Shown: positions 44,667 to 52,061 of the stretch, in pieces
Layout of the letters: every line of letters starts with the position of its first letter
Position numbering within the stretch: the first letter of the stretch is position 1
Source of the DNA: Tropicimonas sp. IMCC6043
Lineage (GTDB): Bacteria; Pseudomonadota; Alphaproteobacteria; Rhodobacterales; Rhodobacteraceae
DNA length: 64,000 nucleotides
Reading direction: 5' to 3'
Assembly: GCF_004146235.1 (NCBI RefSeq)
Contig: NZ_SELO01000017.1
Coordinates: 37,262 to 101,261, forward strand
Translations under genes and position numbers: made by a program
Notes under the pieces: generated by a model
What the model saw: the letters and a program-made list of their open reading frames with translations, nothing else
Databases searched by the model: none
What the model was told of the DNA's origin: nothing

Positions 44667-45269
44667 ATGAGTATTCGAGGAAACCTGCTGGGAGCAGTTG
44701 CGATGGCCGCGCTGTCGGTTCTGACGGTTGGCGCTGCCGTCGCCCAGGACTCCGAACAGGCGCAAGCTGGGGCCACGCCGCCGCCGGCTGCGGACGCCAA
44801 TGCGGCGCAGCCTGCCTGGGGTCCCCCCCCGCCGGGCTGGAACGATCCTTACTATGGACGTGGCGGACCGCCGCCGATGCCGCCGGGCTGGGGCGCTCCG
44901 TGGGATCAGCAGCGTGCGGACGGACAGCCCGCTGCGCCGCAGGAGGGTGACGCCATGGCCGGTGTCCCGCCGCAAGGTTACGGCGGCCCGGCCGCACCAC
45001 CGCCCTACGGCTACGGTGCCCCGGCGCCCTATTATGGCTACGCACCCGCGCCTTACGGCTATGGCCCGGCGCCCTATGGCTACACGCCTTATGGCTACGG
45101 CCCCTATTACGGCAACGCCTATGACGGCTACGGCCGCGGATATGGCGCCGGAAGGGGCAACATGCGCGGCAACTTCAGCTTCGGGGGCGATACCGACTGG
45201 AGGGGCGACGGATGGGGCAACGGATGGGGCAACAGCCGCGGCCGGAACTGGGGTCCCGGCTGGTGGTAA
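44667..45269 (+). CDS. Exported Gly/Tyr/Pro-rich protein, sulfur-globule-protein-like (paralogue 2)
   Basis: 200 residues from ATG 44667 with a GAGGGAGAGG site. Signal peptide (cleavage near AAVAQD), a Pro/Ala/Trp linker (WGPPPPGWNDPYYG), then PYGYGAPAPYYGYAPAPYGYG-like repeats and the same C-terminal module as paralogue 1 (YYGNAYDGYGRGYG, GNMRGNFSFGGDTD, WGPGWW). It differs by a longer linker and fewer Gly-Gly-Tyr-Tyr blocks. Likely arose by tandem duplication. Expected location is the periplasm or cell surface. Confidence 0.8.
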   Translation: MSIRGNLLGAVAMAALSVLTVGAAVAQDSEQAQAGATPPPAADANAAQPAWGPPPPGWNDPYYGRGGPPPMPPGWGAPWDQQRADGQPAAPQEGDAMAGVPPQGYGGPAAPPPYGYGAPAPYYGYAPAPYGYGPAPYGYTPYGYGPYYGNAYDGYGRGYGAGRGNMRGNFSFGGDTDWRGDGWGNGWGNSRGRNWGPGWW

Positions 45270-45280
45270 AGGCCCGCGGC

Positions 45281-45303
45281 GCGCGCAGCCAAGCGCTGCG
45301 CGC
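45281..45303 (+). other. Intercistronic GC hairpin after Gly-rich gene 2
   Basis: GCGCGCAGC (45281-45289) pairs with GCTGCGCGC (45295-45303) around a five-base loop, eleven bases after the stop codon, no T-run. Second of three equivalent elements. Confidence 0.72.
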
Positions 45304-45330
45304 CCCGACCAGTCCTGAAAGGAGATCACG

Positions 45331-45786
45331 ATGAGACGGATCAAGACGGCGCTCGGCGCCGCCCTGTTGGCGGCTGGCCTGGCCGTGTCCGGCGCGGCCG
45401 AGGCCCAATGGTGGAATGGCAGCCCCTGGGGGGGCGGCCCTTGGGGAGGAGGCCCATGGGGCGCTCCCGGCTATCTCGGCAATGGCTGGGGCAATGGGTG
45501 GGGCCGCGGCCTCGGCAACATGAGCTTCAGCGCGGACCTGTCGGGCTGGGGCAATGGCTGGGGCAACGGGTTTGGAAATGGCTGGAACAACCCCTGGGGC
45601 GGCTATCCGGGACTCGGCGGCCCATGGGGTGGCTACCCGGGACTCGGCGGCCCGTGGGGTGGCTATCCGGGCATCGGCAGCCCCTGGGGCGGCTATCCGG
45701 GGCTCGGGGGCCCGTGGGGCGGCTATCCCGGTCTCGGCAGCCCGTGGGGCGGCTATCCGGGCATCGGCGGACCGTTTGGCTGGTAG
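45331..45786 (+). CDS. Exported Gly/Trp-rich protein built of decapeptide repeats
   Basis: 151 residues: signal peptide (cleavage near GAAEAQW), a Trp-Gly-Gly-Pro-rich start, a short NMSFSADLSGWGNGWGNG block related to the C-terminal module of the two preceding paralogues, and six consecutive decapeptides WGGYPG(L/I)G(G/S)P ending FGW. No Lys and almost no charged residues in the mature part. It is probably a self-associating structural protein. No enzymatic motif is present. Confidence 0.8.
   Translation: MRRIKTALGAALLAAGLAVSGAAEAQWWNGSPWGGGPWGGGPWGAPGYLGNGWGNGWGRGLGNMSFSADLSGWGNGWGNGFGNGWNNPWGGYPGLGGPWGGYPGLGGPWGGYPGIGSPWGGYPGLGGPWGGYPGLGSPWGGYPGIGGPFGW
45595..45774 (+). repeat. Six 30-bp tandem repeats coding WGGYPGxGxP
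   Basis: Six units of exactly 30 bases run without gaps to six bases before the final Trp codon. Most differences between units are at third positions or swap L/I and G/S, so the array is under coding constraint or freshly homogenised. Confidence 0.9.
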
Positions 45787-45810
45787 CGGCCGGCGCAGAC
45801 GACATCGGCA

Positions 45811-45835
45811 GGGAGGCGCCTCGAACACGCCTCCC
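45811..45835 (+). other. Intercistronic GC hairpin after Gly-rich gene 3
   Basis: GGGAGGCG (45811-45818) pairs with CGCCTCCC (45828-45835) around a nine-base loop, 24 bases after the stop codon, no T-run. Third of three equivalent elements; the operon continues with the TPR gene 27 bases later. Confidence 0.7.
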
Positions 45836-45862
45836 CGCCCGGCATGACCCGAGGAGACAGCC

Positions 45863-46582
45863 ATGCTCGCACGTTTCGTGACAGGCCTGTTCTATGCCGC
45901 CGTGTTCTTTGCTCTGGGCGCCTGGAGTGGCGGGCATCTGGCACCGATCTGGGGCACGGTGGAGTCCGGCTTTGTTGCTGTCAAACACCGGTTGGCCGGG
46001 GGTGATGAGCTGTCTTCCAACATTCCGGACGCAGGCAAGACATCGACCGTTGTCGGAGTGGAGCGCAACGACGAGGCAAAGAGCGACCCACAGGGGGACG
46101 ACGCGCGGGCCGAGGCGTCCGACCCGGAGAATGTTCTGCGTTCCGAGGTGCAGCCTACGGATGCGGCCCCCCGGGCCGACACCCGTCGCCCGGAGGACGT
46201 CGCAGCCGGCGCCCGGACGGCGGCAAATGCGGCCGAAGGACCGGAGCCCGGCCTTGCTCCCGCGCGAAAAGCCTTCGCCGAAGGCGACATCCACCGCTCG
46301 ATCGCGAGCTACCTGGCCTATCTCGCCCGGCATCCGGACGACGCAAGGGCGCATGGCGAGCTTGGCAACGTCTTTTTCAACGGCGGACAGACGGTCGAGG
46401 CGGCGAAATCCTTCTATGCCGCCGCGCTTCTGCTGATAGCCGACGGGCAGCCCGACGAGGCACGCGCGCTGGAGCCCGCCATCCGAACCGGTGCGCCCTA
46501 CCTGGCGACCGATCTCCTGCGCCGTCTCGACACGGACGCCTCGCCGCCCGACGCGGGTCCGACCGACGAGGCCGACACATGA
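45863..46582 (+). CDS. Membrane-anchored TPR protein
   Basis: 239 residues. An N-terminal hydrophobic helix (FVTGLFYAAVFFALGAWSGG) acts as anchor or uncleaved signal; a long acidic, low-complexity linker (about 50-130) leads to a helical region with TPR-like pairs (ARKAFAEGDIHRSIASYLAYLARHPDDARAHGELGNVFF and its continuation to about residue 205). TPR domains are protein-binding scaffolds. It overlaps the next gene by four bases (ATGA). In this operon it may organise the secreted Gly-rich proteins or the exporter. Confidence 0.78.
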   Translation: MLARFVTGLFYAAVFFALGAWSGGHLAPIWGTVESGFVAVKHRLAGGDELSSNIPDAGKTSTVVGVERNDEAKSDPQGDDARAEASDPENVLRSEVQPTDAAPRADTRRPEDVAAGARTAANAAEGPEPGLAPARKAFAEGDIHRSIASYLAYLARHPDDARAHGELGNVFFNGGQTVEAAKSFYAAALLLIADGQPDEARALEPAIRTGAPYLATDLLRRLDTDASPPDAGPTDEADT

Positions 46583-47169
46583 CCGACGAAACGGCGAAGA
46601 ACGCGCAGCCTGCCTCTCCGCAGTTCGACTATTCCAGCGGCGCCGCCGAGTTGCGCGGCGAGGTGTACAGACCGCCGGAATACCTGGAATATCTCGAGAA
46701 GGCGACCTCCGCGCTGCGCGCCGTCCGCCTCATCGTCTATGCCGGCATGACGAGCTTCGTGATCCTTGCGATCTATGGCTTCATTCTGGTCTATCGCCTG
46801 ACCACCGATGTCCACGCCGTCGTCGGGCAGGCCGAGAAGATGACCCAGCAGATGCAGGCCATGACCCGCAGCATGGCGAATCTCAACCAGAGCGTGACGC
46901 ATATGTCCGGCGACGTCGAAACTATGTCCGGCGCGACGGCCCACATGACCGGGGACATGACCGCGATGACCGGCTCGGTGCTGGAGATGCGCGGCGCGGT
47001 GGTGCGGATGTCGGCGGATGTAACCCGGATCTCCGAGGCCGTGACACTGATGCAGCACTCGGCCAGAAACATCGACCAGAGCGTCGGGCCGTTGATGGGC
47101 GCCGCCAACAGTTTCATGCCCTTTGGCTGGCCCGGGGGCTACGCCGGGCCACCACCATATGCTCGATAG
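46579..47169 (+). CDS. Single-span membrane protein with a twelve-heptad Met-rich coiled coil
   Basis: 196 residues. The N-terminal 48 residues are cytoplasmic by the positive-inside rule, followed by one membrane helix (LIVYAGMTSFVILAIYGFILVY, about 51-72). Residues 88-171 are twelve exact heptads with Met, Leu or Ile at the first position (MTQQMQA, MTRSMAN, LNQSVTH, MSGDVET and so on) and Met, Val or Ala at the fifth. The C-terminus (PFGWPGGYAGPPPYAR) matches the composition of the Gly/Tyr-rich proteins upstream. Predicted to project a periplasmic coiled-coil rod. Weak resemblance to chemoreceptor or surface-protein coiled coils only; family not recognised. Last gene of the operon. Confidence 0.78.
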   Translation: MTDETAKNAQPASPQFDYSSGAAELRGEVYRPPEYLEYLEKATSALRAVRLIVYAGMTSFVILAIYGFILVYRLTTDVHAVVGQAEKMTQQMQAMTRSMANLNQSVTHMSGDVETMSGATAHMTGDMTAMTGSVLEMRGAVVRMSADVTRISEAVTLMQHSARNIDQSVGPLMGAANSFMPFGWPGGYAGPPPYAR

Positions 47170-47208
47170 ACGCCATTGAACGGCGGCGCCACAATCTGTG
47201 GCATCACT

Positions 47209-48198
47209 TCAGCCCCTCGCGCCCAGCACAGCGTCGACCGGTGCCCAGTCTGTGCATTCGAGCCGGACGGGCACGGTCAGCACGCTGCGCCGGAAGGCGA
47301 CGGGCATGCGCACGGCATCCTTTTCGGTGGTCACGAGCTGCGCGCCGAGCCGCTGCGCCTCCGCCTCGAGCCGCCCGATCAAAGCCGGTGTCAGCGGCTG
47401 GTGATCTTCCAGCGCTTCGGCCCGCAGGATCTCGGCGCCAAGACCGCGCAGGGTTGCGAAGAACTTCTCCGGGTAGCCGATGCCGGCGAAGGCAAGGACC
47501 CGAAGGCCGCTCCAGTCCATGCCGGTTTCCAGCGGCACCAACGCCGCCTCGGCACGGGGCACCCCCGCGGCGGTGAGCGCATCGCCCCAGCTTGCGCCAA
47601 ATCGTTTTTGCGCCTCCGCACCGCCGATCGACAACACGAGATCGGCCCGCGCCAGCCCGGCCGCGACCGGCTCGCGCAGCGGTCCAGCCGGGATGCAGCG
47701 CCCGTTGCCGAAACCGCGCGCGGCGTCGACCACGACGATCGAGGTGGTCTTGATCACAGCGGGGTTCTGGAAGCCGTCGTCGAGCAGGATACGCCGCGCC
47801 CCGGCCGCTTCCGCCGCCTGCACTCCCGCAGCCCGGTCGCGCGCCACCCAGACCGGCGCAAAGGCGGCGAGGAGCAGAGGCTCGTCCCCGGTCTCGTCCG
47901 CGTCATGCCGGTCGGGATCGACGCGCACCGGCCCTTCCAGCCGTCCGCCATGACCGCGTGTAACGACATGCGTCCCCTGCCCGAGCCGCTGTGCCAGTGC
48001 GATGACGGTCGGCGTCTTGCCGGTGCCGCCGGCGCTCAGATTGCCGACGCAGGTGACCGGAACGGTCGGCCTGTAGCGTTCGCCGCCACGCAAGCGGCGC
48101 GCCGTGGCCGCGGCATAGAGCGCGCCGAGCGGGCTCAGCAGGCGCGCCAGCCCGCCGGGTGCCGAGGGCGGAGTGTTCCAGAAGCCCGGCGCGCGCAT
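47209..48198 (-). CDS. lpxK: Tetraacyldisaccharide 4'-kinase
   Basis: 329 residues from ATG 48198. Begins with the family start PGFW and has the P-loop [34 protein letters not shown] and [12 protein letters not shown], then the C-terminal [11 protein letters not shown] and TEKDAVR motifs. LpxK phosphorylates lipid A disaccharide at the 4' position at the inner membrane. Its ATG shares a base with the waaA stop (TGATG). Confidence 0.95.
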   Translation of the reverse strand: MRAPGFWNTPPSAPGGLARLLSPLGALYAAATARRLRGGERYRPTVPVTCVGNLSAGGTGKTPTVIALAQRLGQGTHVVTRGHGGRLEGPVRVDPDRHDADETGDEPLLLAAFAPVWVARDRAAGVQAAEAAGARRILLDDGFQNPAVIKTTSIVVVDAARGFGNGRCIPAGPLREPVAAGLARADLVLSIGGAEAQKRFGASWGDALTAAGVPRAEAALVPLETGMDWSGLRVLAFAGIGYPEKFFATLRGLGAEILRAEALEDHQPLTPALIGRLEAEAQRLGAQLVTTEKDAVRMPVAFRRSVLTVPVRLECTDWAPVDAVLGARG

Positions 48199-49460
48199 CA
48201 CGCAGGTCCCTCCCGCAGCGCCGGGAGCAGGGCGCCGACCAGGCGGTCCATCACCGGGCTGCCATCCGAAGCAATCTCCCAGGCGTTGAGCGCCAGCTGC
48301 GCCGCGCGGTCGGGCGCGAGCAACTCGGTCACCGCTGCTCCGAGGCGCGCCGCGTCGGGCACCAGCCGGCAGGCCCCGCCGCGGCGCAGCCGGCGCAGCA
48401 TCTCCGCCTCGTTCCCCGTGAAGGGACCGGCGATGATCGCCGAGCCGAGCGTCGCCGGATCGGACGCCGCGGGCACGGCGCTGTTCGAGAGTGTGCCGCC
48501 CAGGAAAGTGACAGGCGCCAGCCGGTAGAAAAGACCGAGCTCCTCGCGGCTGTCGGCGACGAAGATATCGGTTCCCTCGTCGGGCTCCTCGTCGGCGTCG
48601 CGGCGGGCGACGACCCAGCCATCGGCGCGAAGCCGTTCGGCCAGCGGCCGCCCTTCGGCATCGGACCGCGGCACGAGGATGAGTAGCAGCCGGTGGGCCG
48701 AGCGACGTGCCTGCCGGTGCGCCTCGAGGATCCAGTCCAGCTCGTCCGGGTCCGGACAGGAGGCGAGCCAGACAGGGCGGCTGCGCAGCGCCGCGGCCAG
48801 CGCCGCGCGCTCGGCCTCGAGGCAGGACGGCGGATGCGCGATCGGCGTCAGACGCCCGCTCGCCTCGATCCGCGTCGGGATCGGTCCGAGCGCGCGGATC
48901 GACTCGTGATCGGTAACGCTTTGCGCAAAAACCCGCTCGAATAGTCCCATCAGATACCGCTCGCGTGCGCGGGCGCGCGTGCTCGCCACGTCCGGCGCTG
49001 TGGCATCTTGCAGAAAGAGCGGAATGCCTGCATGCGCGGCCGCCTCCAGCAGCAGCGGCGCATCGACCCGCTCGAACCAGATGGCAGCATCCGGCCGCCA
49101 GTGATCGAGGAAGCGTTGGATCATCGCCGGCGCATCGAGGGGCGGAAGCTGGCAGAGGAGCATCGTCTCGCGCGCGACCTTCCGGCAGCGACCGACGTCC
49201 GGAGTGGTGACGAGGAGCGATAGATCCGCCTGTTCGGTTCGGAGCCGCTCGCGCAGCGACAGGAGCGCACCGGATTCGAGTGTGCCGGGCAGATGGCACC
49301 AGATCAGCGTGCCGTCCGGCCGGGGCGTGTCCGAACGGCCCAGCCGCTCGCCCGCGTCACGCGCCGCCTCACCGCCGCGCTGGATCTCGACGGCGAGCTT
49401 TCGCGTCCACGCCGGGGTCCCGAGCTGCGCGCGAAGGCGCGGGAGAGCCAGGACATCCAA
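48198..49460 (-). CDS. waaA: 3-deoxy-D-manno-octulosonic acid transferase
   Basis: 420 residues, GT-B fold. The C-terminal donor domain has [34 protein letters not shown] and [18 protein letters not shown]; the N-terminal acceptor domain has [16 protein letters not shown] and [14 protein letters not shown]. The usual HASVGE acceptor motif reads CHLPGT here. It adds Kdo to lipid A precursors. It precedes lpxK and follows the DUF4170 gene. Confidence 0.92.
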   Translation of the reverse strand: MDVLALPRLRAQLGTPAWTRKLAVEIQRGGEAARDAGERLGRSDTPRPDGTLIWCHLPGTLESGALLSLRERLRTEQADLSLLVTTPDVGRCRKVARETMLLCQLPPLDAPAMIQRFLDHWRPDAAIWFERVDAPLLLEAAAHAGIPLFLQDATAPDVASTRARARERYLMGLFERVFAQSVTDHESIRALGPIPTRIEASGRLTPIAHPPSCLEAERAALAAALRSRPVWLASCPDPDELDWILEAHRQARRSAHRLLLILVPRSDAEGRPLAERLRADGWVVARRDADEEPDEGTDIFVADSREELGLFYRLAPVTFLGGTLSNSAVPAASDPATLGSAIIAGPFTGNEAEMLRRLRRGGACRLVPDAARLGAAVTELLAPDRAAQLALNAWEIASDGSPVMDRLVGALLPALREGPA

Positions 49461-49468
49461 GGCTGGCC

Positions 49469-49711
49469 TCAGCCGAGTTCCTCGGTGGTCGATGCCTCCT
49501 GCTCCTCGTCGCGCAGCCGGTGCAGATGCGCGATATAATAGCGCATATGGGCGTTGTCGACGGTGCGCTGCGCATGCTCCTTCCAGGCGTCATGCGCGGA
49601 CTTGTAGTCGGGGAACATGCCGACGATGTGGATGTCGTCGACATTCTTGAAGGCGTTCTTCGACGGATCGACCAACTCGCCGCCGAAGACGAGATGCAAG
49701 CGCTGGACCAT
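49469..49711 (-). CDS. DUF4170 small protein
   Basis: 80 residues from ATG 49711 with a strong AAGGAGG site; an upstream frame extension of 15 residues was rejected. Conserved block VFGGELVDPSKNAFKNVDDIHIVGMFPDYKSAHDAWKE and TVDNAHMRYYIAHLHRL. Function unknown; the gene regularly sits between the phosphatase-like gene and waaA in Rhodobacterales, suggesting a link to lipid A or Kdo synthesis. Confidence 0.85.
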   Translation of the reverse strand: MVQRLHLVFGGELVDPSKNAFKNVDDIHIVGMFPDYKSAHDAWKEHAQRTVDNAHMRYYIAHLHRLRDEEQEASTTEELG

Positions 49712-49810
49712 GCGGATCCTCCTTCCGAATTTATGCCGCACCGTAGCGAGATGCAACGGTGCGTCAAGGCAGGGCCTGCGGCACGCGCACCCGGGCCGGA
49801 TGCATCCGGC

Positions 49811-50587
49811 TCAGACCCTAAGCCGCGACAGGATCTCGGCATGCACGCCGGGCGTTGCACAGACCACGCCGGCCGCGAGGCGCGCCGCGCTGTTGAAGGC
49901 GATCGGCCGGCCGTGGCGGTCGCTCACACGCGCGCCCGATTCCGCGGCGATCAGCGCGCCTGCGGCGATGTCCCACTCCCAGCTGTCGCGCAGCACCAGC
50001 ATGCCGTCGAACCGCCCTTCCCCGACCAGCGCAAGACGGTAGGCGAGAGAGGAACGGAAATGCCGTTTGACGTCGGGCGAGCCGCCCTTCCAGAACCGCG
50101 CGTCGAAAGCCGGGTGGGCGGCGAGGATGTCGGCACCTTCGAAGCCTTGCCGAGGGCTGGCTGCGATCGGGGTGCCGTTGAACCGCGCCCCCTCGCCCGC
50201 CGCGGCGGTATAGAGCTTGCCCAGCATGGGCAGGTAGACCACCGCCGCAACCGGCTTGCCGCCGTCGACCACCGCCAGCGAATGCGACCAGGTTTTCTGG
50301 CCGTCCACGAAAGCCCGCGTGCCGTCGATCGGATCGATCACGAAGATGCGCGCGCGGGAGCGTCGGTCTGGCCCCTCGCCGCTCTCCTCGGAGAGCCAGC
50401 CGTAGTCCGGCCGCGCGCGCATGAGCCGCTCCTGAAGCATGGCGTCCACCTCGAGGTCCGCTTCGGTCACCGGCCCCTGTCCGTCCGCCTTTTCCCAGCT
50501 CGGCGAGCGCCTCGCGAAATGCCGCCGGGCGATCTCGCCGGCTGCCTCCGCGGCCTCGATCAGAAGCGCGAGGTCACTCTCCGGCAA
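49811..50587 (-). CDS. Inositol monophosphatase-family protein (CysQ/IMPase-like)
   Basis: 258 residues from a TTG at 50587 inside the 3' end of pmbA/tldE, with GAGGGG as ribosome site. Metal-site motifs: GPVTEADLEVD, WLSEESGEGPD, IDPIDGTRAFVDG and WEWDIAAGALIAAESG. The family hydrolyses inositol phosphates or 3'-phosphoadenosine 5'-phosphate (CysQ) in the cytosol. It lies in the Rhodobacterales order tldE, IMPase, DUF4170, waaA, lpxK. PAP phosphatase is the more likely role but not proven. Confidence 0.88.
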   Translation of the reverse strand: MPESDLALLIEAAEAAGEIARRHFARRSPSWEKADGQGPVTEADLEVDAMLQERLMRARPDYGWLSEESGEGPDRRSRARIFVIDPIDGTRAFVDGQKTWSHSLAVVDGGKPVAAVVYLPMLGKLYTAAAGEGARFNGTPIAASPRQGFEGADILAAHPAFDARFWKGGSPDVKRHFRSSLAYRLALVGEGRFDGMLVLRDSWEWDIAAGALIAAESGARVSDRHGRPIAFNSAARLAAGVVCATPGVHAEILSRLRV

Positions 50588-51920
50588 TCGTCAGCCCCTC
50601 GACCAGGAGCGACGGCACGACCCGGCTCAGATGCGGTCGCGCGTCGTTGGCCGGCACCAGGCTTTTCAGCATGTCGCGCAGATTCCCGGCGATGGTGCAT
50701 TCGTTGACCGGATATGTGATCTCACCATTTTCGACCCAGAACCCCGCCGCGCCGCGCGAGTAGTCGCCGGTGGTCGGGTTGATCGTGGCACCGATCATCG
50801 AGGTCACCAGGAGGCCGGTGCCGCTGTCGCCAAGCAAAGCAGCGCGGTCCGCATCGCCCTGGGTGAGCGCCACATTGGTCACGGTCGGCGACGGCGGCGC
50901 CGAGGTGCCGCGGGCGGCGTTGGCGGTGCTCTCAAGGCCCAGCCTGCGGGCGGTCGCGATGTCGAGAACCCAGCGTTGCAGAACGCCGTCGGCAACGATG
51001 GCGCTGGTCTGCGTCGGCAGTCCCTCTGCATCGAAGGGCCGTGACGCCGGACTGCGCATGCGCAGCGGCTCCTCGGTCAGCGAGATCCCGGCCGGAAGCA
51101 CCGCCTCTCCCATCGCGCCGCGAAGCCAGGAGCTGCCGCGCACGATGGCGCTGCCATTGATGGCCGCCAGCAGATGCGCGATCAGCGAGGACGAGATCCG
51201 CTCGTCGAAGACTACCGGGAAAGCGCCGGTCGGCGGCTTGCGCGCGCCGAGCCGCGCCACCGTACGCTCGCCGGCAATGCGCCCGATCGTCTCCGGGCTA
51301 TCGAGATCGGCGCGAAAGACACGGGAATCCCCGTAATGATCGCGTTCCATGCCGGTCCCCTGGCCGGCGATCGCCACGGAATAGAGGCTCGACTCACTGC
51401 GTTCGTAGCCGCCCGCGAAGCCTGCCGAGGTCGCGATATGCACCCGGCGGCGGCCATAGCCCGCTCCGACCGCATCGACCCGGGTGATGCCCTCGACCGC
51501 GACAGTGGCCGCCTCGGTCTCCCGCGCCGCTTGTTCCAGCGCTGCCGGCGCCGGCTCGTCCTCGGGCTCGGCGAGCTCCAGCGCTGCCGCGTCCCGGTCC
51601 GCGGCGAATTCTCCTGGCTGTGCCTGTGCCACGCCCGGATCCTCCGGCGCCTCCCGCGCCATCGCCACGGCGCGCGCGGCCATCTCTGCGAAGGTGGCCG
51701 GCGAGGTGTCGGAGGACGAGACGCAGGCCTGCCGTTGCCCCAGCATCACCCGGAGCCCGACATCCACCGCCTCCGAGCGCTCCGCCTGTTCCAGCGCCCC
51801 GCCGCGCACTTCGATCGAGAGCGACGTTCCGTCCACCGCCATCGCGTCGGCGGCATCCGCGCCGGCCGCGCGAGCCGCGTCCAAGAGCGCCTGGGTCAGG
51901 GTTTCGAGCGTCCGGTCCAT
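50574..51920 (-). CDS. pmbA: TldE/PmbA-family metallopeptidase subunit
   Basis: 448 residues from ATG 51920. TldD/PmbA family blocks: VDVGLRVMLGQRQACVSSSD, AMAREAPEDPGVAQAQP, VVFDERISSSLIAHLLAAINGSAIVRGSSWL and the C-terminal DYSRGAAGFWVENGEITYPVNECTIAGNL. PmbA (TldE) lacks the HEXXXH metal site of TldD, as here, and works as partner in a peptidase that trims microcin precursors and unfolded peptides. It overlaps the phosphatase-like gene by 14 bases. Confidence 0.93.
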   Translation of the reverse strand: MDRTLETLTQALLDAARAAGADAADAMAVDGTSLSIEVRGGALEQAERSEAVDVGLRVMLGQRQACVSSSDTSPATFAEMAARAVAMAREAPEDPGVAQAQPGEFAADRDAAALELAEPEDEPAPAALEQAARETEAATVAVEGITRVDAVGAGYGRRRVHIATSAGFAGGYERSESSLYSVAIAGQGTGMERDHYGDSRVFRADLDSPETIGRIAGERTVARLGARKPPTGAFPVVFDERISSSLIAHLLAAINGSAIVRGSSWLRGAMGEAVLPAGISLTEEPLRMRSPASRPFDAEGLPTQTSAIVADGVLQRWVLDIATARRLGLESTANAARGTSAPPSPTVTNVALTQGDADRAALLGDSGTGLLVTSMIGATINPTTGDYSRGAAGFWVENGEITYPVNECTIAGNLRDMLKSLVPANDARPHLSRVVPSLLVEGLTIAGE

Positions 51921-52061
51921 TGCGTTCCTCGTGCCTGGTCGTCCCCGACGAGCTAGGCGGTAATGCCGCCCGGTGCAAGCGCCACGGGGTTGACGCTCCC
52001 GCAGGCCCGCACATATCTGAGCCAAATCACCGAAAATCCCGCAGAAAAGGCATCGATCCAA

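Noticed and set aside
45595..45774. CRISPR-like array because of regular 30-bp units
   Set aside because: Units are directly adjacent without spacers and encode an in-frame decapeptide.
47209..49299. Single 696-residue protein spanning lpxK and part of waaA
   Set aside because: The lpxK ATG at 48198 overlaps the waaA stop; the upstream portion is waaA read out of phase.
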